In this document: positions 25,552 through 34,281 of the stretch, one piece after another
Numbering within the stretch: position 1 is the first letter of the stretch
How the letters are laid out: each line of letters starts with the position of its first letter
DNA from: Pedobacter duraquae
GTDB taxonomy: Bacteria; Bacteroidota; Bacteroidia; Sphingobacteriales; Sphingobacteriaceae
NCBI RefSeq assembly: GCF_004362245.1
Contig: NZ_SNWM01000005.1
Span: 62,001-126,000 of the forward strand
DNA: 64,000 nt
Reading direction: 5' to 3'
The notes under the pieces: model-generated
The model's input: only the letters and a program-made list of their open reading frames with translations
The model's database searches: none
What the model was told of the DNA's origin: nothing
Translations under genes and position numbers: made by a program

Positions 25552-26124
25552 ATGCAAAAGAAAGTATTGGTTATAGATAACTACGATTCATTTACTTACA
25601 ACCTTGTCCACCTGATCAATGAGGTGGGGCGCGAGGCTGAAGTATGGAGGAATGATAAATTTGAACTTGAAGATGTTGATCAGTTTGATCAGATACTGCT
25701 GTCGCCAGGCCCTGGAATTCCAGAAGAGGCGGGCTTGCTGCTGGAGGTGATTAAAAAATATGCGGCAACAAAAAGTATCTTTGGTGTATGTCTTGGGCAG
25801 CAGGCCATTGCCGAAGCTTTTGGTGGTACGCTGCTAAACCTTGGGCGCCCAATGCACGGCATCGCTACGCCGATCAATGTATTGGATAGTGACGAGCTAT
25901 TATTTAAGGATTGCCCTGCTACCTTTGATGTTGGTCGCTATCATTCCTGGGTAGTAAATGAAGCTGGCTTGCCTGAGGTGTTGCAGGTTACTGCTACTGA
26001 TGCAGATCAGCAGATTATGGCATTGAGGCATAAGACACTTGATGTGCGTGGGGTGCAGTTTCACCCGGAAAGTGTGCTTACGGCACATGGTAAACAAATG
26101 ATGAAAAACTGGTTGGAGGCTTAA
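25552..26124 (+). CDS. trpG: Anthranilate synthase component II (glutamine amidotransferase)
   Basis: The 190-residue class I glutamine amidotransferase releases ammonia from glutamine for TrpE. It carries IDNYDSFTYNL at the start, SPGPGIPEEAG, the nucleophile loop GVCLGQQAIAE, and the catalytic His-Glu in VQFHPESVLT. It starts 10 bases after trpE. Related enzymes may also serve PabB in folate synthesis, so a dual role is possible. Confidence 0.92.
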   Translation: MQKKVLVIDNYDSFTYNLVHLINEVGREAEVWRNDKFELEDVDQFDQILLSPGPGIPEEAGLLLEVIKKYAATKSIFGVCLGQQAIAEAFGGTLLNLGRPMHGIATPINVLDSDELLFKDCPATFDVGRYHSWVVNEAGLPEVLQVTATDADQQIMALRHKTLDVRGVQFHPESVLTAHGKQMMKNWLEA

Positions 26125-26125
26125 G

Positions 26126-26917
26126 ATGAATATACTGGATCAAATTGTTCTAAAGAAAAAAACAGAAATTGCCTTTGCCAAATCTCAGGTAACGGTAAAG
26201 GCATTGGAGTCGGCAGCAGCATTTGACAGAACTCCCTATGTATTTAGAGATTTTTTATTGGATCCTGCACGTACTGGGATCATTGCTGAATTTAAACGGC
26301 GCTCCCCGTCAAAGGGATTAATTAATGGTGAGTCGACTGTAGAAGATGTTACCGGCGGTTATGCAGCAGCAGGAGCTTCGGCCTTGTCGGTGCTTACTGA
26401 TACTGATTTTTTTGGCGGACACGAAGAAGACCTGTTGCGGGCACGGGCACATAACCAAATTCCTATTCTGCGGAAGGACTTTATGATCGACAGGTATCAG
26501 TTGCTGGAGGCCAAGGCGGCCGGGGCAGATATTGTGTTGTTGATTGCGGCAATCCTTAAGCCAGCTGAAATTGCAGATATGGCGGGTTTTGCAAAGAGCC
26601 TTGGCCTGAATGTATTGCTTGAAGTCCACAACAGGGAGGAGCTGCAGCGCAGCATTCATCCCGATCTTGATGCAATAGGGGTCAATAATAGAAATCTGGC
26701 AGATTTTACGGTAGATATTCAAACCTCCTTTGATCTGGTAGAAGAGATTCCTGCCGACTTTCTAAAGATCTCTGAGAGCGCCATCAGCAATCCTTTAACC
26801 ATTAAGGAATTGAGGGCGGCAGGATTTCAGGGATTTCTGATCGGCGAGAACTTTATGAAGACTACAGATCCTGCTGCTGCCATGCGGCAGTTTGTCAGTG
26901 AACTGATCTCGGTATAA
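26126..26917 (+). CDS. trpC: Indole-3-glycerol phosphate synthase
   Basis: The 263-residue TIM-barrel enzyme closes the ring of carboxyphenylamino-deoxyribulose phosphate to indole-3-glycerol phosphate. IIAEFKRRSPSKG, ALSVLTDTDFFGG, ILRKDFMIDRYQ, IGVNNRNL and SESAI are the family motifs carrying the catalytic lysines and glutamates. The start codon is one base after the trpG stop, with GGAGG about 7 bases upstream, one of the few Shine-Dalgarno-like sites in the window. The usual trpD between trpG and trpC is missing here. Confidence 0.93.
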   Translation: MNILDQIVLKKKTEIAFAKSQVTVKALESAAAFDRTPYVFRDFLLDPARTGIIAEFKRRSPSKGLINGESTVEDVTGGYAAAGASALSVLTDTDFFGGHEEDLLRARAHNQIPILRKDFMIDRYQLLEAKAAGADIVLLIAAILKPAEIADMAGFAKSLGLNVLLEVHNREELQRSIHPDLDAIGVNNRNLADFTVDIQTSFDLVEEIPADFLKISESAISNPLTIKELRAAGFQGFLIGENFMKTTDPAAAMRQFVSELISV

Positions 26918-26923
26918 CTTTTG

Positions 26924-26931
26924 TATCTTTG
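26924..26931 (+). promoter_or_regulatory. -7 box of the hflX promoter
   Basis: TATCTTTG matches TAnnTTTG exactly and lies only 8 bases before the hflX ATG at 26940, so the transcript would have almost no leader. No -33 element is seen at the expected distance. Confidence 0.4.
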
Positions 26932-26939
26932 TACTATTA

Positions 26940-28133
26940 ATGGGAAAACAAAAATATTATGATACTGCACTTAAGCCTGAACGCGCTGTTCTGGTTGGTG
27001 TAATTCGTCAGGGAGAAAAACCGGAGGAAACTAAGGAATATCTGGACGAGCTTGCTTTTCTTGTAGATACTGCCGGCGGTGTTGTTGCCAATGTTTTTAC
27101 GCAAAAGATGGAAAAGCCAGACCGATCTACATTTGTGGGTACAGGTAAACTGGAGGAAATCAGGGCCTATGTACAGGCCGAGGAGATAGATATGGTCGTT
27201 TTTGACGACGAGCTGTCTCCATCACAGTTAAGAAATATTGAAAGAGAATTGCAGGTAAAGGTGCTGGATCGCAGTAACCTGATCCTGGATATATTTGCTG
27301 GTCGTGCGCAAACAGCCCAGGCTAAAACGCAGGTTGAGCTGGCGCAGCTGCAGTATCTGCTGCCGCGCCTAACACGCCTATGGACCCACCTTGAACGCCA
27401 GAAGGGTGGTATAGGTATGCGTGGTCCGGGTGAGACACAGATTGAGAGTGATAGAAGGATGATTCTGGAGAAAATCTCCTTGCTTAAATCGCGTTTGCAA
27501 CTGATCGATAAACAGAATGAAACGCAGCGTAAAAACCGCGCACAACTGATCAGAGTTGCGCTAGTTGGCTATACCAACGTAGGTAAGTCTACCATCATGA
27601 ACATGCTGTCGAAATCAGAGGTTTTTGCGGAGAACAAGCTTTTCGCAACGCTGGATACTACAGTGCGTAAGGTGGTGATTGAAAATCTCCCTTTTCTACT
27701 GTCAGATACAGTAGGTTTTATCCGTAAGCTGCCACATCATCTGGTAGAATGCTTTAAATCAACCTTAGATGAAGTACGTGAAGCAGATATCCTGATCCAT
27801 GTAGTCGACGTATCGCATAGCAGCTTTGAGGATCAGATCAACGTAGTTAATGAGACATTGAAAGAACTCGGTGCCCGCGATAAGGAGATGATCATGGTAT
27901 TCAATAAAATTGATGCCTATGTAACTCCGGAGATCGATGAGTTTAATGAGGAAGAGCCCCGTGGGTTGACACTAGACGAGTTTAAGCGGAGCTGGATGGG
28001 CCTGCACAATACGCCATCCCTGTTTATCTCGGCAACGAAAAAAGAGAATTTAGAAGAGTTTAAACAATTGTTATATGATAAGGTAAAAGCCCAGCATACG
28101 GTGCGTTACCCTTACGATCAGTTGTTGTATTAA
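26940..28133 (+). CDS. hflX: Ribosome-associated GTPase HflX
   Basis: The 397-residue protein has the HflX N-terminal domain (FVGTGKLEEI, DDELSPSQLRNIE), the linker GMRGPGETQIESDRR, and a GTPase domain with G1 GYTNVGKST, G3 DTVGF and G4 NKID. HflX binds 50S and 70S ribosomes and splits stalled ribosomes after heat stress. The C-terminal part (SLFISATKKENLEEF) is complete. It leads a run with rbfA on the same strand. Confidence 0.94.
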   Translation: MGKQKYYDTALKPERAVLVGVIRQGEKPEETKEYLDELAFLVDTAGGVVANVFTQKMEKPDRSTFVGTGKLEEIRAYVQAEEIDMVVFDDELSPSQLRNIERELQVKVLDRSNLILDIFAGRAQTAQAKTQVELAQLQYLLPRLTRLWTHLERQKGGIGMRGPGETQIESDRRMILEKISLLKSRLQLIDKQNETQRKNRAQLIRVALVGYTNVGKSTIMNMLSKSEVFAENKLFATLDTTVRKVVIENLPFLLSDTVGFIRKLPHHLVECFKSTLDEVREADILIHVVDVSHSSFEDQINVVNETLKELGARDKEMIMVFNKIDAYVTPEIDEFNEEEPRGLTLDEFKRSWMGLHNTPSLFISATKKENLEEFKQLLYDKVKAQHTVRYPYDQLLY

Positions 28134-28147
28134 TTAGCATTAGATAT

Positions 28148-28564
28148 ATGGAAAGTAAACGTCAACAGAAATTTGCAGGACTTCTTCAGGAAGAATTAGC
28201 AGCTGTTTTCCAGAAGGAAGGGGCAGCTTATCTGCCGAATACCCTGGTAACAATCACCAAAGTGCGCGTATCTCCTGATTTAGCTGTTGCTAAGGTATAT
28301 TTGAGCTTTTTAAATACCAGTAACACTACGCTATCGGTAAATACGGTAAATGCACATGCCGGAGAAATCAGGTATAAGCTTGGATCAAGAATCCGCCATC
28401 AGGCCAGGGTAGTCCCTACATTGACATTCTTTTTGGATGATACAAATGAGTATGTGGAGCACATGGATAAGATCTTTGATAAAATCTCGCGTGAGCGTAA
28501 AGACGATGAGCTCTCTGAAGATGTAGGCAGCCCGGATCATGATGACGAGGCAAAAGCAGTTTGA
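28148..28564 (+). CDS. rbfA: Ribosome-binding factor A
   Basis: The 138-residue protein has the KH-like RbfA fold: KFAGLLQEELAAVFQ at the N-terminus, VTITKVRVSPDLAVAKVYLSFL, then IRHQARVVPTLTFFLDDTNEY. RbfA helps 30S maturation by binding near the 5' end of 16S rRNA. It starts 14 bases after hflX. An acidic tail of about 20 residues (SEDVGSPDHDDEA) overlaps the start of the next gene by 26 bases. Confidence 0.92.
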   Translation: MESKRQQKFAGLLQEELAAVFQKEGAAYLPNTLVTITKVRVSPDLAVAKVYLSFLNTSNTTLSVNTVNAHAGEIRYKLGSRIRHQARVVPTLTFFLDDTNEYVEHMDKIFDKISRERKDDELSEDVGSPDHDDEAKAV

Positions 28565-29258
28565 GAAATACCTAGCTGATCCAACGCATAGGATCTACCC
28601 TGTAGTTGATTTTGATTCGACTACAGATCGGTTATGTCCGTTGGACTTTACCAGCAATAATATCGAGTTGAATATGCAAATCCTGAGCAGTACGGAAACG
28701 TTTGGCGACTGGGTTTCGGCAAAGTTAGCAGATAGTGGTTGTCGATACGGTATCGGCGGCTACGATGAACACCGCACGATTTATTCGAGGAGTACGCATT
28801 TCGACACCGATCTTGAGCCCCGCCGCTTACATTTAGGAGTAGATATCTGGGGACCTGCGGGCAACCCGGTCTATAACTTTATGGATGCCGAAGTGCACAG
28901 CTTTAAGAATAATGACCATTTTGGCGATTACGGAGGAACGATTATCCTGAAATACCAAATGGATGAGCTGGTGGTTTATGGGCTGTACGGACATTTAAGT
29001 TTGGCTTCTTTAGACGGTTTATCCGTAGGCAAGGCAATTGCGGGAGGAACAGCTTTTGCTGTTTTTGGTGCACCTGCAGAGAATGGTAACTGGCCACCTC
29101 ATTTGCATTTCCAGCTGATTTTTGATTTACAGGGCAGGACTGGAGATTATCCCGGTGTTTGTCAGTTTTCGCAGAAGGCAACCTGGTTATACAACGGTGC
29201 AGATCCCAACCTGGTATTACAGCATACATTTAATTCAACAGATGTAAATAGGGATTAA
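28539..29258 (+). CDS. M23-family metallopeptidase without a signal peptide
   Basis: The 239-residue protein has a complete LytM/M23 zinc site: His98 and Asp102 (HLGVD), His152 (YGHLS) and His188-x-His190 (PHLHF). M23 enzymes cleave peptide cross-links in peptidoglycan. There is no N-terminal signal peptide or membrane segment, so it is either cytoplasmic, exported by another route, or acts on a non-wall substrate. Tandem ATG codons at 28539 and 28542 both overlap the rbfA 3' end, implying coupled translation. The next gene starts one base after its stop. Confidence 0.85.
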   Translation: MMTRQKQFEKYLADPTHRIYPVVDFDSTTDRLCPLDFTSNNIELNMQILSSTETFGDWVSAKLADSGCRYGIGGYDEHRTIYSRSTHFDTDLEPRRLHLGVDIWGPAGNPVYNFMDAEVHSFKNNDHFGDYGGTIILKYQMDELVVYGLYGHLSLASLDGLSVGKAIAGGTAFAVFGAPAENGNWPPHLHFQLIFDLQGRTGDYPGVCQFSQKATWLYNGADPNLVLQHTFNSTDVNRD

Positions 29259-29259
29259 T

Positions 29260-29688
29260 ATGAAGTTGACATTCCGCTTATTTGCTTTACTGGATCTGAT
29301 CTGCTTTCTATTTATGTCTGCGCAGATCTGGACTATACTCACGCTCTTTTCAGACCTCAAAACAGATACCTTTTCGATTGTGAAGGTAAGCCTCACCTTT
29401 CTGATATATTTGTCTCTGTTGGCCTCTGCAGCCGGTCAGTTTCAATTTAAGAAATATGGGATGATTGTTTATTATATCCAATTTCCTTTCAGGCTGTTCT
29501 TGCTGGTTTTTTCTATTGGATTTATCACGTTACTGCCCGAATGGCTGAACACCGGGCCTGAGTTTTTCAGCTGGTTGTTTCGGATATGTGTCGTTGCAGA
29601 GTTTTTCAGGCTGTATTATACCATTTTGTCTTATAAGCTTTTTATCCGGCCGAAACGATCATCTGGATCGCCTCAGGAACCAGTTTAG
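29260..29688 (+). CDS. Four-helix membrane protein of unknown function
   Basis: The 142-residue protein has four hydrophobic segments (about 8-30, 42-60, 70-92, 103-122) and a short basic, proline-containing C-terminal tail. I do not recognise a family. It follows the M23 gene immediately and is probably co-transcribed with hflX-rbfA-M23. Its last 47 bases overlap the convergent lipid kinase gene. Confidence 0.65.
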   Translation: MKLTFRLFALLDLICFLFMSAQIWTILTLFSDLKTDTFSIVKVSLTFLIYLSLLASAAGQFQFKKYGMIVYYIQFPFRLFLLVFSIGFITLLPEWLNTGPEFFSWLFRICVVAEFFRLYYTILSYKLFIRPKRSSGSPQEPV

Positions 29689-30523
29689 CCTCGATACTGT
29701 TTACTTTGCCCTGATATTCTCCATCTACCTGGAAATGGGCCTTATGCTTGCTTTTGATTTGTAGCTTATTCGTTTTAAAGATTTCGATAGTTTCCGGGTT
29801 GAAGGGCAGGTTGGTAAATTTGATCTTCAGGATTTCCATGATCGAATATTTCTTGATCAGGATTACTTCAAAGACGTCATCATCCAGTTTCCCGTCTGGG
29901 TTAATTTGTACGCCCGTTCCATACATTGTGGCATTGGCGATAACAACCATGGCAGCCTCTGAAGTAACTGTTTCATCGCCAGTGTGGATTTCCACTTCCA
30001 TCTTATGATGCTTCCATAGTGCCTGCCATGCTGCTTTGGCATAGCCGAGCATGCCCCGCTGTGGTAGGTCATCAAATTTCTTAATGATATAGGCATTGAA
30101 ACCGATATCGGCAAGGTGTATACACAATTCGTCGTTTACGATTACCGCATGAATTTTCTTTGGATTACCGGTAATGATGATATCGAGTGCTTCGTCGGGA
30201 TCGTCTGGAATACCAAGCTCCCTGGCCATGCCATTGGCAGAGCCTGCGGGAATTAATCCGATCGGCGTATCGCTTTGTAGCATTGCCTCTGCAACGAGTT
30301 TCAAGGTCCCGTCACCACCAACAGCAACAACGCGGTCTGCACCGGCGTTTTTAATGGCTTTGGTTAGGTCGGCCTTGCTGCATTGTTTAGGAAGGTTGTA
30401 ATAATAAACCTCATGTTCTTTGTCTTCAAAGTAGTTGGTTATGTAGTCTTTAAAGTTGAAGTCTTTGGCACCCGAACCCGGATTAATGATGAAAAGCAAT
30501 TTCAAGGTTTTTGGGGTTTCCAT
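29642..30523 (-). CDS. Diacylglycerol/lipid kinase family protein (YegS-like)
   Basis: The 293-residue protein has a DAGK catalytic domain: FIINPGSGAKDF at the N-terminus, VAVGGDGTLKLVAEAM near 68-83 with the nucleotide-binding GGDGT, and LIPAGSANGMARELGIP near 93-109. The C-terminal beta-rich domain (DDVFEVILIKKYS, FQVDGEY) is typical of YegS/BmrU lipid kinases. Such enzymes phosphorylate diacylglycerol or related lipids at the inner leaflet. It is divergent from an App1-type phosphatase with 54 bases between the start codons. Confidence 0.88.
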   Translation of the reverse strand: METPKTLKLLFIINPGSGAKDFNFKDYITNYFEDKEHEVYYYNLPKQCSKADLTKAIKNAGADRVVAVGGDGTLKLVAEAMLQSDTPIGLIPAGSANGMARELGIPDDPDEALDIIITGNPKKIHAVIVNDELCIHLADIGFNAYIIKKFDDLPQRGMLGYAKAAWQALWKHHKMEVEIHTGDETVTSEAAMVVIANATMYGTGVQINPDGKLDDDVFEVILIKKYSIMEILKIKFTNLPFNPETIEIFKTNKLQIKSKHKAHFQVDGEYQGKVNSIEAKLVPEAIQMIVSAG

Positions 30524-30577
30524 GCAGGATTATGTATATGATCTGAAACAACTCTTAGTCTAGTCTGTTTCAATTAT

Positions 30578-31564
30578 ATGAAGAATTCTGTTAGCGTAAA
30601 AGTTTACCATGGTTACGGGCATACGCACAACATGGTTGTTTACGGGCATGTGTTCAAGCATAAGGCTTCAGCTGAGCAGGCTTACAGTAACAATTTGTTT
30701 GTAAACATACTCTATCTGCTCAGGCTTTTTATCCTAAAGCCCTATCCATTTGTTGCTGTGCGGTTACATTTCTATGGTCAATTGATTGAGCAGTGCACTG
30801 CGTACGACGGCTTTTTTAAGTTTGAATGGGAGGCCACTGAGAATGTGCCAGCAGGATGGCATGAGGTGCGCGTGGAGGCTTTGGACGAGCAAGGGCTGGT
30901 ACTATCAGAATGCAATGGAAAGGTCTACGTGCCACATATTACCCAATATGGGATTATATCTGATGTTGACGATACCATCATGGTATCACACTCTGCAACA
31001 ATTGGGCGGAGACTGCGCGAACTATTTATTAAGAACCCGAGAACACGTAAGACTTTTGCTGATGTACAATTGCATTATAAGCTCTTGGCTTTATCGCATA
31101 CCACATCAGATCAGCCCAACCCATTCTTCTACGTGTCAAGCTCAGAGTGGAACCTGTACGATTATCTGAAAGAAACATTTCGGTTTAATGGATTACCGGA
31201 AGGTGCATTTTTGTTAAACCAGATCAAGCTTTGGACGAATTTGATCAAGACAGGTAAAACGGGTCACGAGGGTAAGTTGATTCGAGTAATGCGCATTATC
31301 GATGTGTTCCCCAATCAGCAGTTTGTGTTTTTTGGTGATAACTCCCAACAGGATCCTGTAATTTATACTAAGATAGCGGCCAAGTATCCTGGCCGCGTAG
31401 CGGCGATCTATATCCGAAATGTGGTAGCAGCCAATAAAAATCACACACTTGCCCTGCTGGCAGATGCTGCAGAAAAGGGCATTGCTACCTGTCTTTTTAC
31501 CGACAGCGCGGAGGCTATTGCACATTCCAAAAAGATCGGACTGATCCCCATGTCTGTTAAATAA
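30578..31564 (+). CDS. App1-type phosphatidate phosphatase domain protein (DUF2183)
   Basis: The 328-residue protein has an N-terminal beta-sandwich (about 1-120) and the App1 catalytic domain. Asp129-x-Asp131-x-Thr133 (SDVDDT) is the HAD-type nucleophile motif, followed by FFYVSSSEWNLYDYL, GHEGKLIRV and FVFFGDNSQQDP. In yeast App1 dephosphorylates phosphatidate to diacylglycerol. There is no signal peptide. Its divergent neighbour is a lipid kinase of the opposite reaction type. The final 8 bases overlap the convergent DUF1501 gene. Confidence 0.85.
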   Translation: MKNSVSVKVYHGYGHTHNMVVYGHVFKHKASAEQAYSNNLFVNILYLLRLFILKPYPFVAVRLHFYGQLIEQCTAYDGFFKFEWEATENVPAGWHEVRVEALDEQGLVLSECNGKVYVPHITQYGIISDVDDTIMVSHSATIGRRLRELFIKNPRTRKTFADVQLHYKLLALSHTTSDQPNPFFYVSSSEWNLYDYLKETFRFNGLPEGAFLLNQIKLWTNLIKTGKTGHEGKLIRVMRIIDVFPNQQFVFFGDNSQQDPVIYTKIAAKYPGRVAAIYIRNVVAANKNHTLALLADAAEKGIATCLFTDSAEAIAHSKKIGLIPMSVK

Positions 31565-32756
31565 AATCTAAGGTATTAAAACGCTTATTTAGGATATCTG
31601 CGTTGTTTACATCGAGCCATTTATCCAGAATGGTACCGTATACCTGCCTAAAATCCACCTGATATTTCAAATCACCATTGTCCAGGTTCGCCAAATCGGG
31701 AGCATTGTTAAAGATTCCCGCTTTTTTTAGTCGCCCGCCATAAATAAACATGTTATTGGCGGTGCCGTGGTCTGTGCCGTTACTGGCATTCTGCTCAACC
31801 CTGCGGCCAAACTCCGAGAAGGTAATCACCAGGGTGTCGTCAAGCTTATTATTTTGTTTCAGGTCTTTTAAAAAGGCGCTGATTCCTTCCGAATATTGCT
31901 TCAAAAGATTTCCCTGTTGTTGATTTTGATTTACATGTGTGTCAAAACCACTCATAGACACATAATAAACTCTGGTTTTTAAACCCGATGAAATGAATTT
32001 AGAGACCGTTTTAAGCTGATTAGCAAATCCTGTTGCAGGATAAGTAAATTTCTGCTCGTAAATTTTAGAAGTATTCTGGATATAGCTTGCCGAAGAAGAA
32101 GTCTCTATCATGGTTTTGTACAGGTAGCCCAGATTATCTTCATCGAGGTGTTCCTTTTGACTGTTGATCATTTCTTTAAAGAAGGCTTCATTGGTGTTTT
32201 TGAACAAAGTAGCGGGATCTTTAAGTGCGATACCTTTTTTTGTACCGCCTTTCATAGCTAGGGAGAGACTATCGTCTACCTCTATAGCGGTATATGGGAA
32301 TTTACAGGTCTGGCAATTTGAATCCAGGTAGCGGCCAATCCAGCCTGTAGATAGAAACTGATTGGAATCGCTTGCCGACTGCCAGATGTCCATTGACCTG
32401 AAGTGAGATCTATCTGGATTCGGGTAGCCTACATCGTTGATGACCGACATCCATCCCTGATCATAGATCTCGCGTAGGGCTGCCATATTTGGGTTCAAGC
32501 CTTGCATGTCGTTCAGCTTGATCACATCTTCCGGTTTGATTGCAATAGATTTGCGTTTTTGATAGTATAAGTCGCTGCCAAAAGGCACCACGGTATTTAA
32601 TCCATCGTTACCCCCGGATAGTTGAATCACCACAAGGTTTTTGTAGAGGCTAAGTTCATCCAGTGCCATAGCTTCCAATGGTTTTAGAAATGCTGGAACG
32701 ATGGTAGCTCCTGCTGCGGTAAATATGCTGTTTCTTAAAAAATCTCTCCTTTTCAT
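31557..32756 (-). CDS. Tat-exported DUF1501 protein
   Basis: The 399-residue protein starts with a twin-arginine signal (MKRRDFLRNS) and belongs to DUF1501, a sulfatase/alkaline-phosphatase-like fold: VVIQLSGGNDGLNTVVPFG near the start, MSGFDTHVNQNQQQGNLL and ITFSEFGRRVEQNASNGTDHG near the end carry the likely metal ligands. The ATG at 32756 is used because it places the RR motif at the N-terminus; the longer frame begins at TTG and overlaps the upstream gene. DUF1501 and DUF1800 genes are regularly paired in Bacteroidota and Planctomycetota. Function is not established. Confidence 0.88.
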   Translation of the reverse strand: MKRRDFLRNSIFTAAGATIVPAFLKPLEAMALDELSLYKNLVVIQLSGGNDGLNTVVPFGSDLYYQKRKSIAIKPEDVIKLNDMQGLNPNMAALREIYDQGWMSVINDVGYPNPDRSHFRSMDIWQSASDSNQFLSTGWIGRYLDSNCQTCKFPYTAIEVDDSLSLAMKGGTKKGIALKDPATLFKNTNEAFFKEMINSQKEHLDEDNLGYLYKTMIETSSSASYIQNTSKIYEQKFTYPATGFANQLKTVSKFISSGLKTRVYYVSMSGFDTHVNQNQQQGNLLKQYSEGISAFLKDLKQNNKLDDTLVITFSEFGRRVEQNASNGTDHGTANNMFIYGGRLKKAGIFNNAPDLANLDNGDLKYQVDFRQVYGTILDKWLDVNNADILNKRFNTLDFI

Positions 32757-32773
32757 AACGTGCTTGTTAGGGA

Positions 32774-34204
32774 TTAGCAAAGTTGATATTCTGGCATGCT
32801 CGTAATTTCTATTGCGGCATGCTTAAGGCTCTGGCTGTTGCTTACCATCGGGGCAAACTTGGCATTAAGCTGCGGTTGGAGCAGATATGCTGCAAGTTCT
32901 GTTGGTGTAAGTGTTTTTGGGAATTCGGTCAGGAACTTATCCCAATCTGCCTGTGCATTAACATAAGAGCGTGCGGGAACAGGAGCTTTGGGTTTCTTAT
33001 TCAAAGCAATCAGCGCTTCATCTTCAGGGTCTGCCTTCCCTGAGAAATCGATCACACCACCATTAAGTACCAAGGAGGGGATCTTCATGCGCAGCATTAA
33101 AGACGAGCTATCTATCCAGCTTCTGCCACCAGGCCAGCCGGCAACATTTGGTGGATTGAACAAATACTGTCCGAGGCTGCTCTGCAATTGGATCAGAACC
33201 TGTGGGCGATTGTAGGTAACATAAAATTCTCGACTTAGACCTACAATGAATTCTACTGGAGATTTAATTTTATTGCCGATATTTTCAGGTGCGTAAAACC
33301 AATCCGAAGAAAACATCTTCTGCATTACTGTGCCAATATGATATTGCTTTTGATACATGTAAGTTGCCAGTTCAGCAATATGTGTGTCGTTGGGCACATC
33401 ATTAACAAAAAAGGCATATAGCTTACGAGAAAGGAAAGTTGCGGTTTTTGGATTTGCAAGGATCATATCAATGATCGCTTCCCCGTCAAAGTTGCCGGTT
33501 TTACCAAAAAATGTTTTGTCAGCGCTATCATGAATAGCGGGTTTGAATTCAAAGGCACCTTCTTTAGTATATGTCCAGCCCGTGAATGCACGTGCAGACT
33601 CTTTGATATCCTGTTCGGTATAGTTGCCACGACCAATGGTAAAAAGTTCCATAAGCTCCCTGGCGAAGTTCTCGTTAGGGTGGTTTTTACGGTTCTGCTG
33701 GTTGTTGAGGTATTGCAGCATGGCCGGCGATTTGGATACCTCCACTAACAGTGTTTTGAAGTCGCCTAAAGCATTTGTACGCTGTATATTATTGAGTTGT
33801 TGGGCATAATAAGGATCGTTAGACCGGCAGGCGAAATGCCCATGCCAAAAGAGGGTCATTTTCTCCAGAAAAGGGTCTTCAGTAGTCATCATGCGCTGAA
33901 GCCAGGCGATATTAAGGTCGCGACTCCGTTCATTCTGCAGCCTGGTGATGTTTTTACGCTGTTCCTTTTCTTCAGGAGTAAGATCTTTCTTGGCGCCCAG
34001 GGCTGCCTGCATCATCATTTGCGATCTGGAATCTTCAGTACTTACTGTATCAAGATCCTGAGGCTTGCGCTCTTTTGGAAAGAAGTTTTCCAGTGCTCTG
34101 GAGCTGTTCTTTTTGCTGAGTTTCTCCAGTTCAGTATAAGAAATCCCAAACCCAGCCCTGCTATATAGATGCTTAATCTTAAGGAAATTATCTTTTTTGT
34201 CCAT
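32774..34204 (-). CDS. DUF1800 family protein
   Basis: The 476-residue protein has the DUF1800 signatures: HLYSRAGFGIS near residue 12, WLQRMMTTEDPFLEKMTLFWHGHFA near 100-125, ENFARELMELFTIGRGNYTEQDI near 178-200, and NPPNVAGWPGG near 352. It has no obvious signal peptide, unlike the Tat-type partner that starts 17 bases downstream. The pair probably acts together and may be exported together, but no activity is established for the family. Confidence 0.85.
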   Translation of the reverse strand: MDKKDNFLKIKHLYSRAGFGISYTELEKLSKKNSSRALENFFPKERKPQDLDTVSTEDSRSQMMMQAALGAKKDLTPEEKEQRKNITRLQNERSRDLNIAWLQRMMTTEDPFLEKMTLFWHGHFACRSNDPYYAQQLNNIQRTNALGDFKTLLVEVSKSPAMLQYLNNQQNRKNHPNENFARELMELFTIGRGNYTEQDIKESARAFTGWTYTKEGAFEFKPAIHDSADKTFFGKTGNFDGEAIIDMILANPKTATFLSRKLYAFFVNDVPNDTHIAELATYMYQKQYHIGTVMQKMFSSDWFYAPENIGNKIKSPVEFIVGLSREFYVTYNRPQVLIQLQSSLGQYLFNPPNVAGWPGGRSWIDSSSLMLRMKIPSLVLNGGVIDFSGKADPEDEALIALNKKPKAPVPARSYVNAQADWDKFLTEFPKTLTPTELAAYLLQPQLNAKFAPMVSNSQSLKHAAIEITSMPEYQLC

Positions 34205-34281
34205 GATGATCTCTTTAAGTCCTATTGGACTGTATAATAACGAAATGGTTTATTCTTTGTTATAGTTTGTATTATTGCATT

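Noticed and set aside
24138..26124. pabB/pabA instead of trpE/trpG
   Set aside because: The LLES feedback element, the Trp-codon leader and the adjacent trpC all favour tryptophan synthesis.
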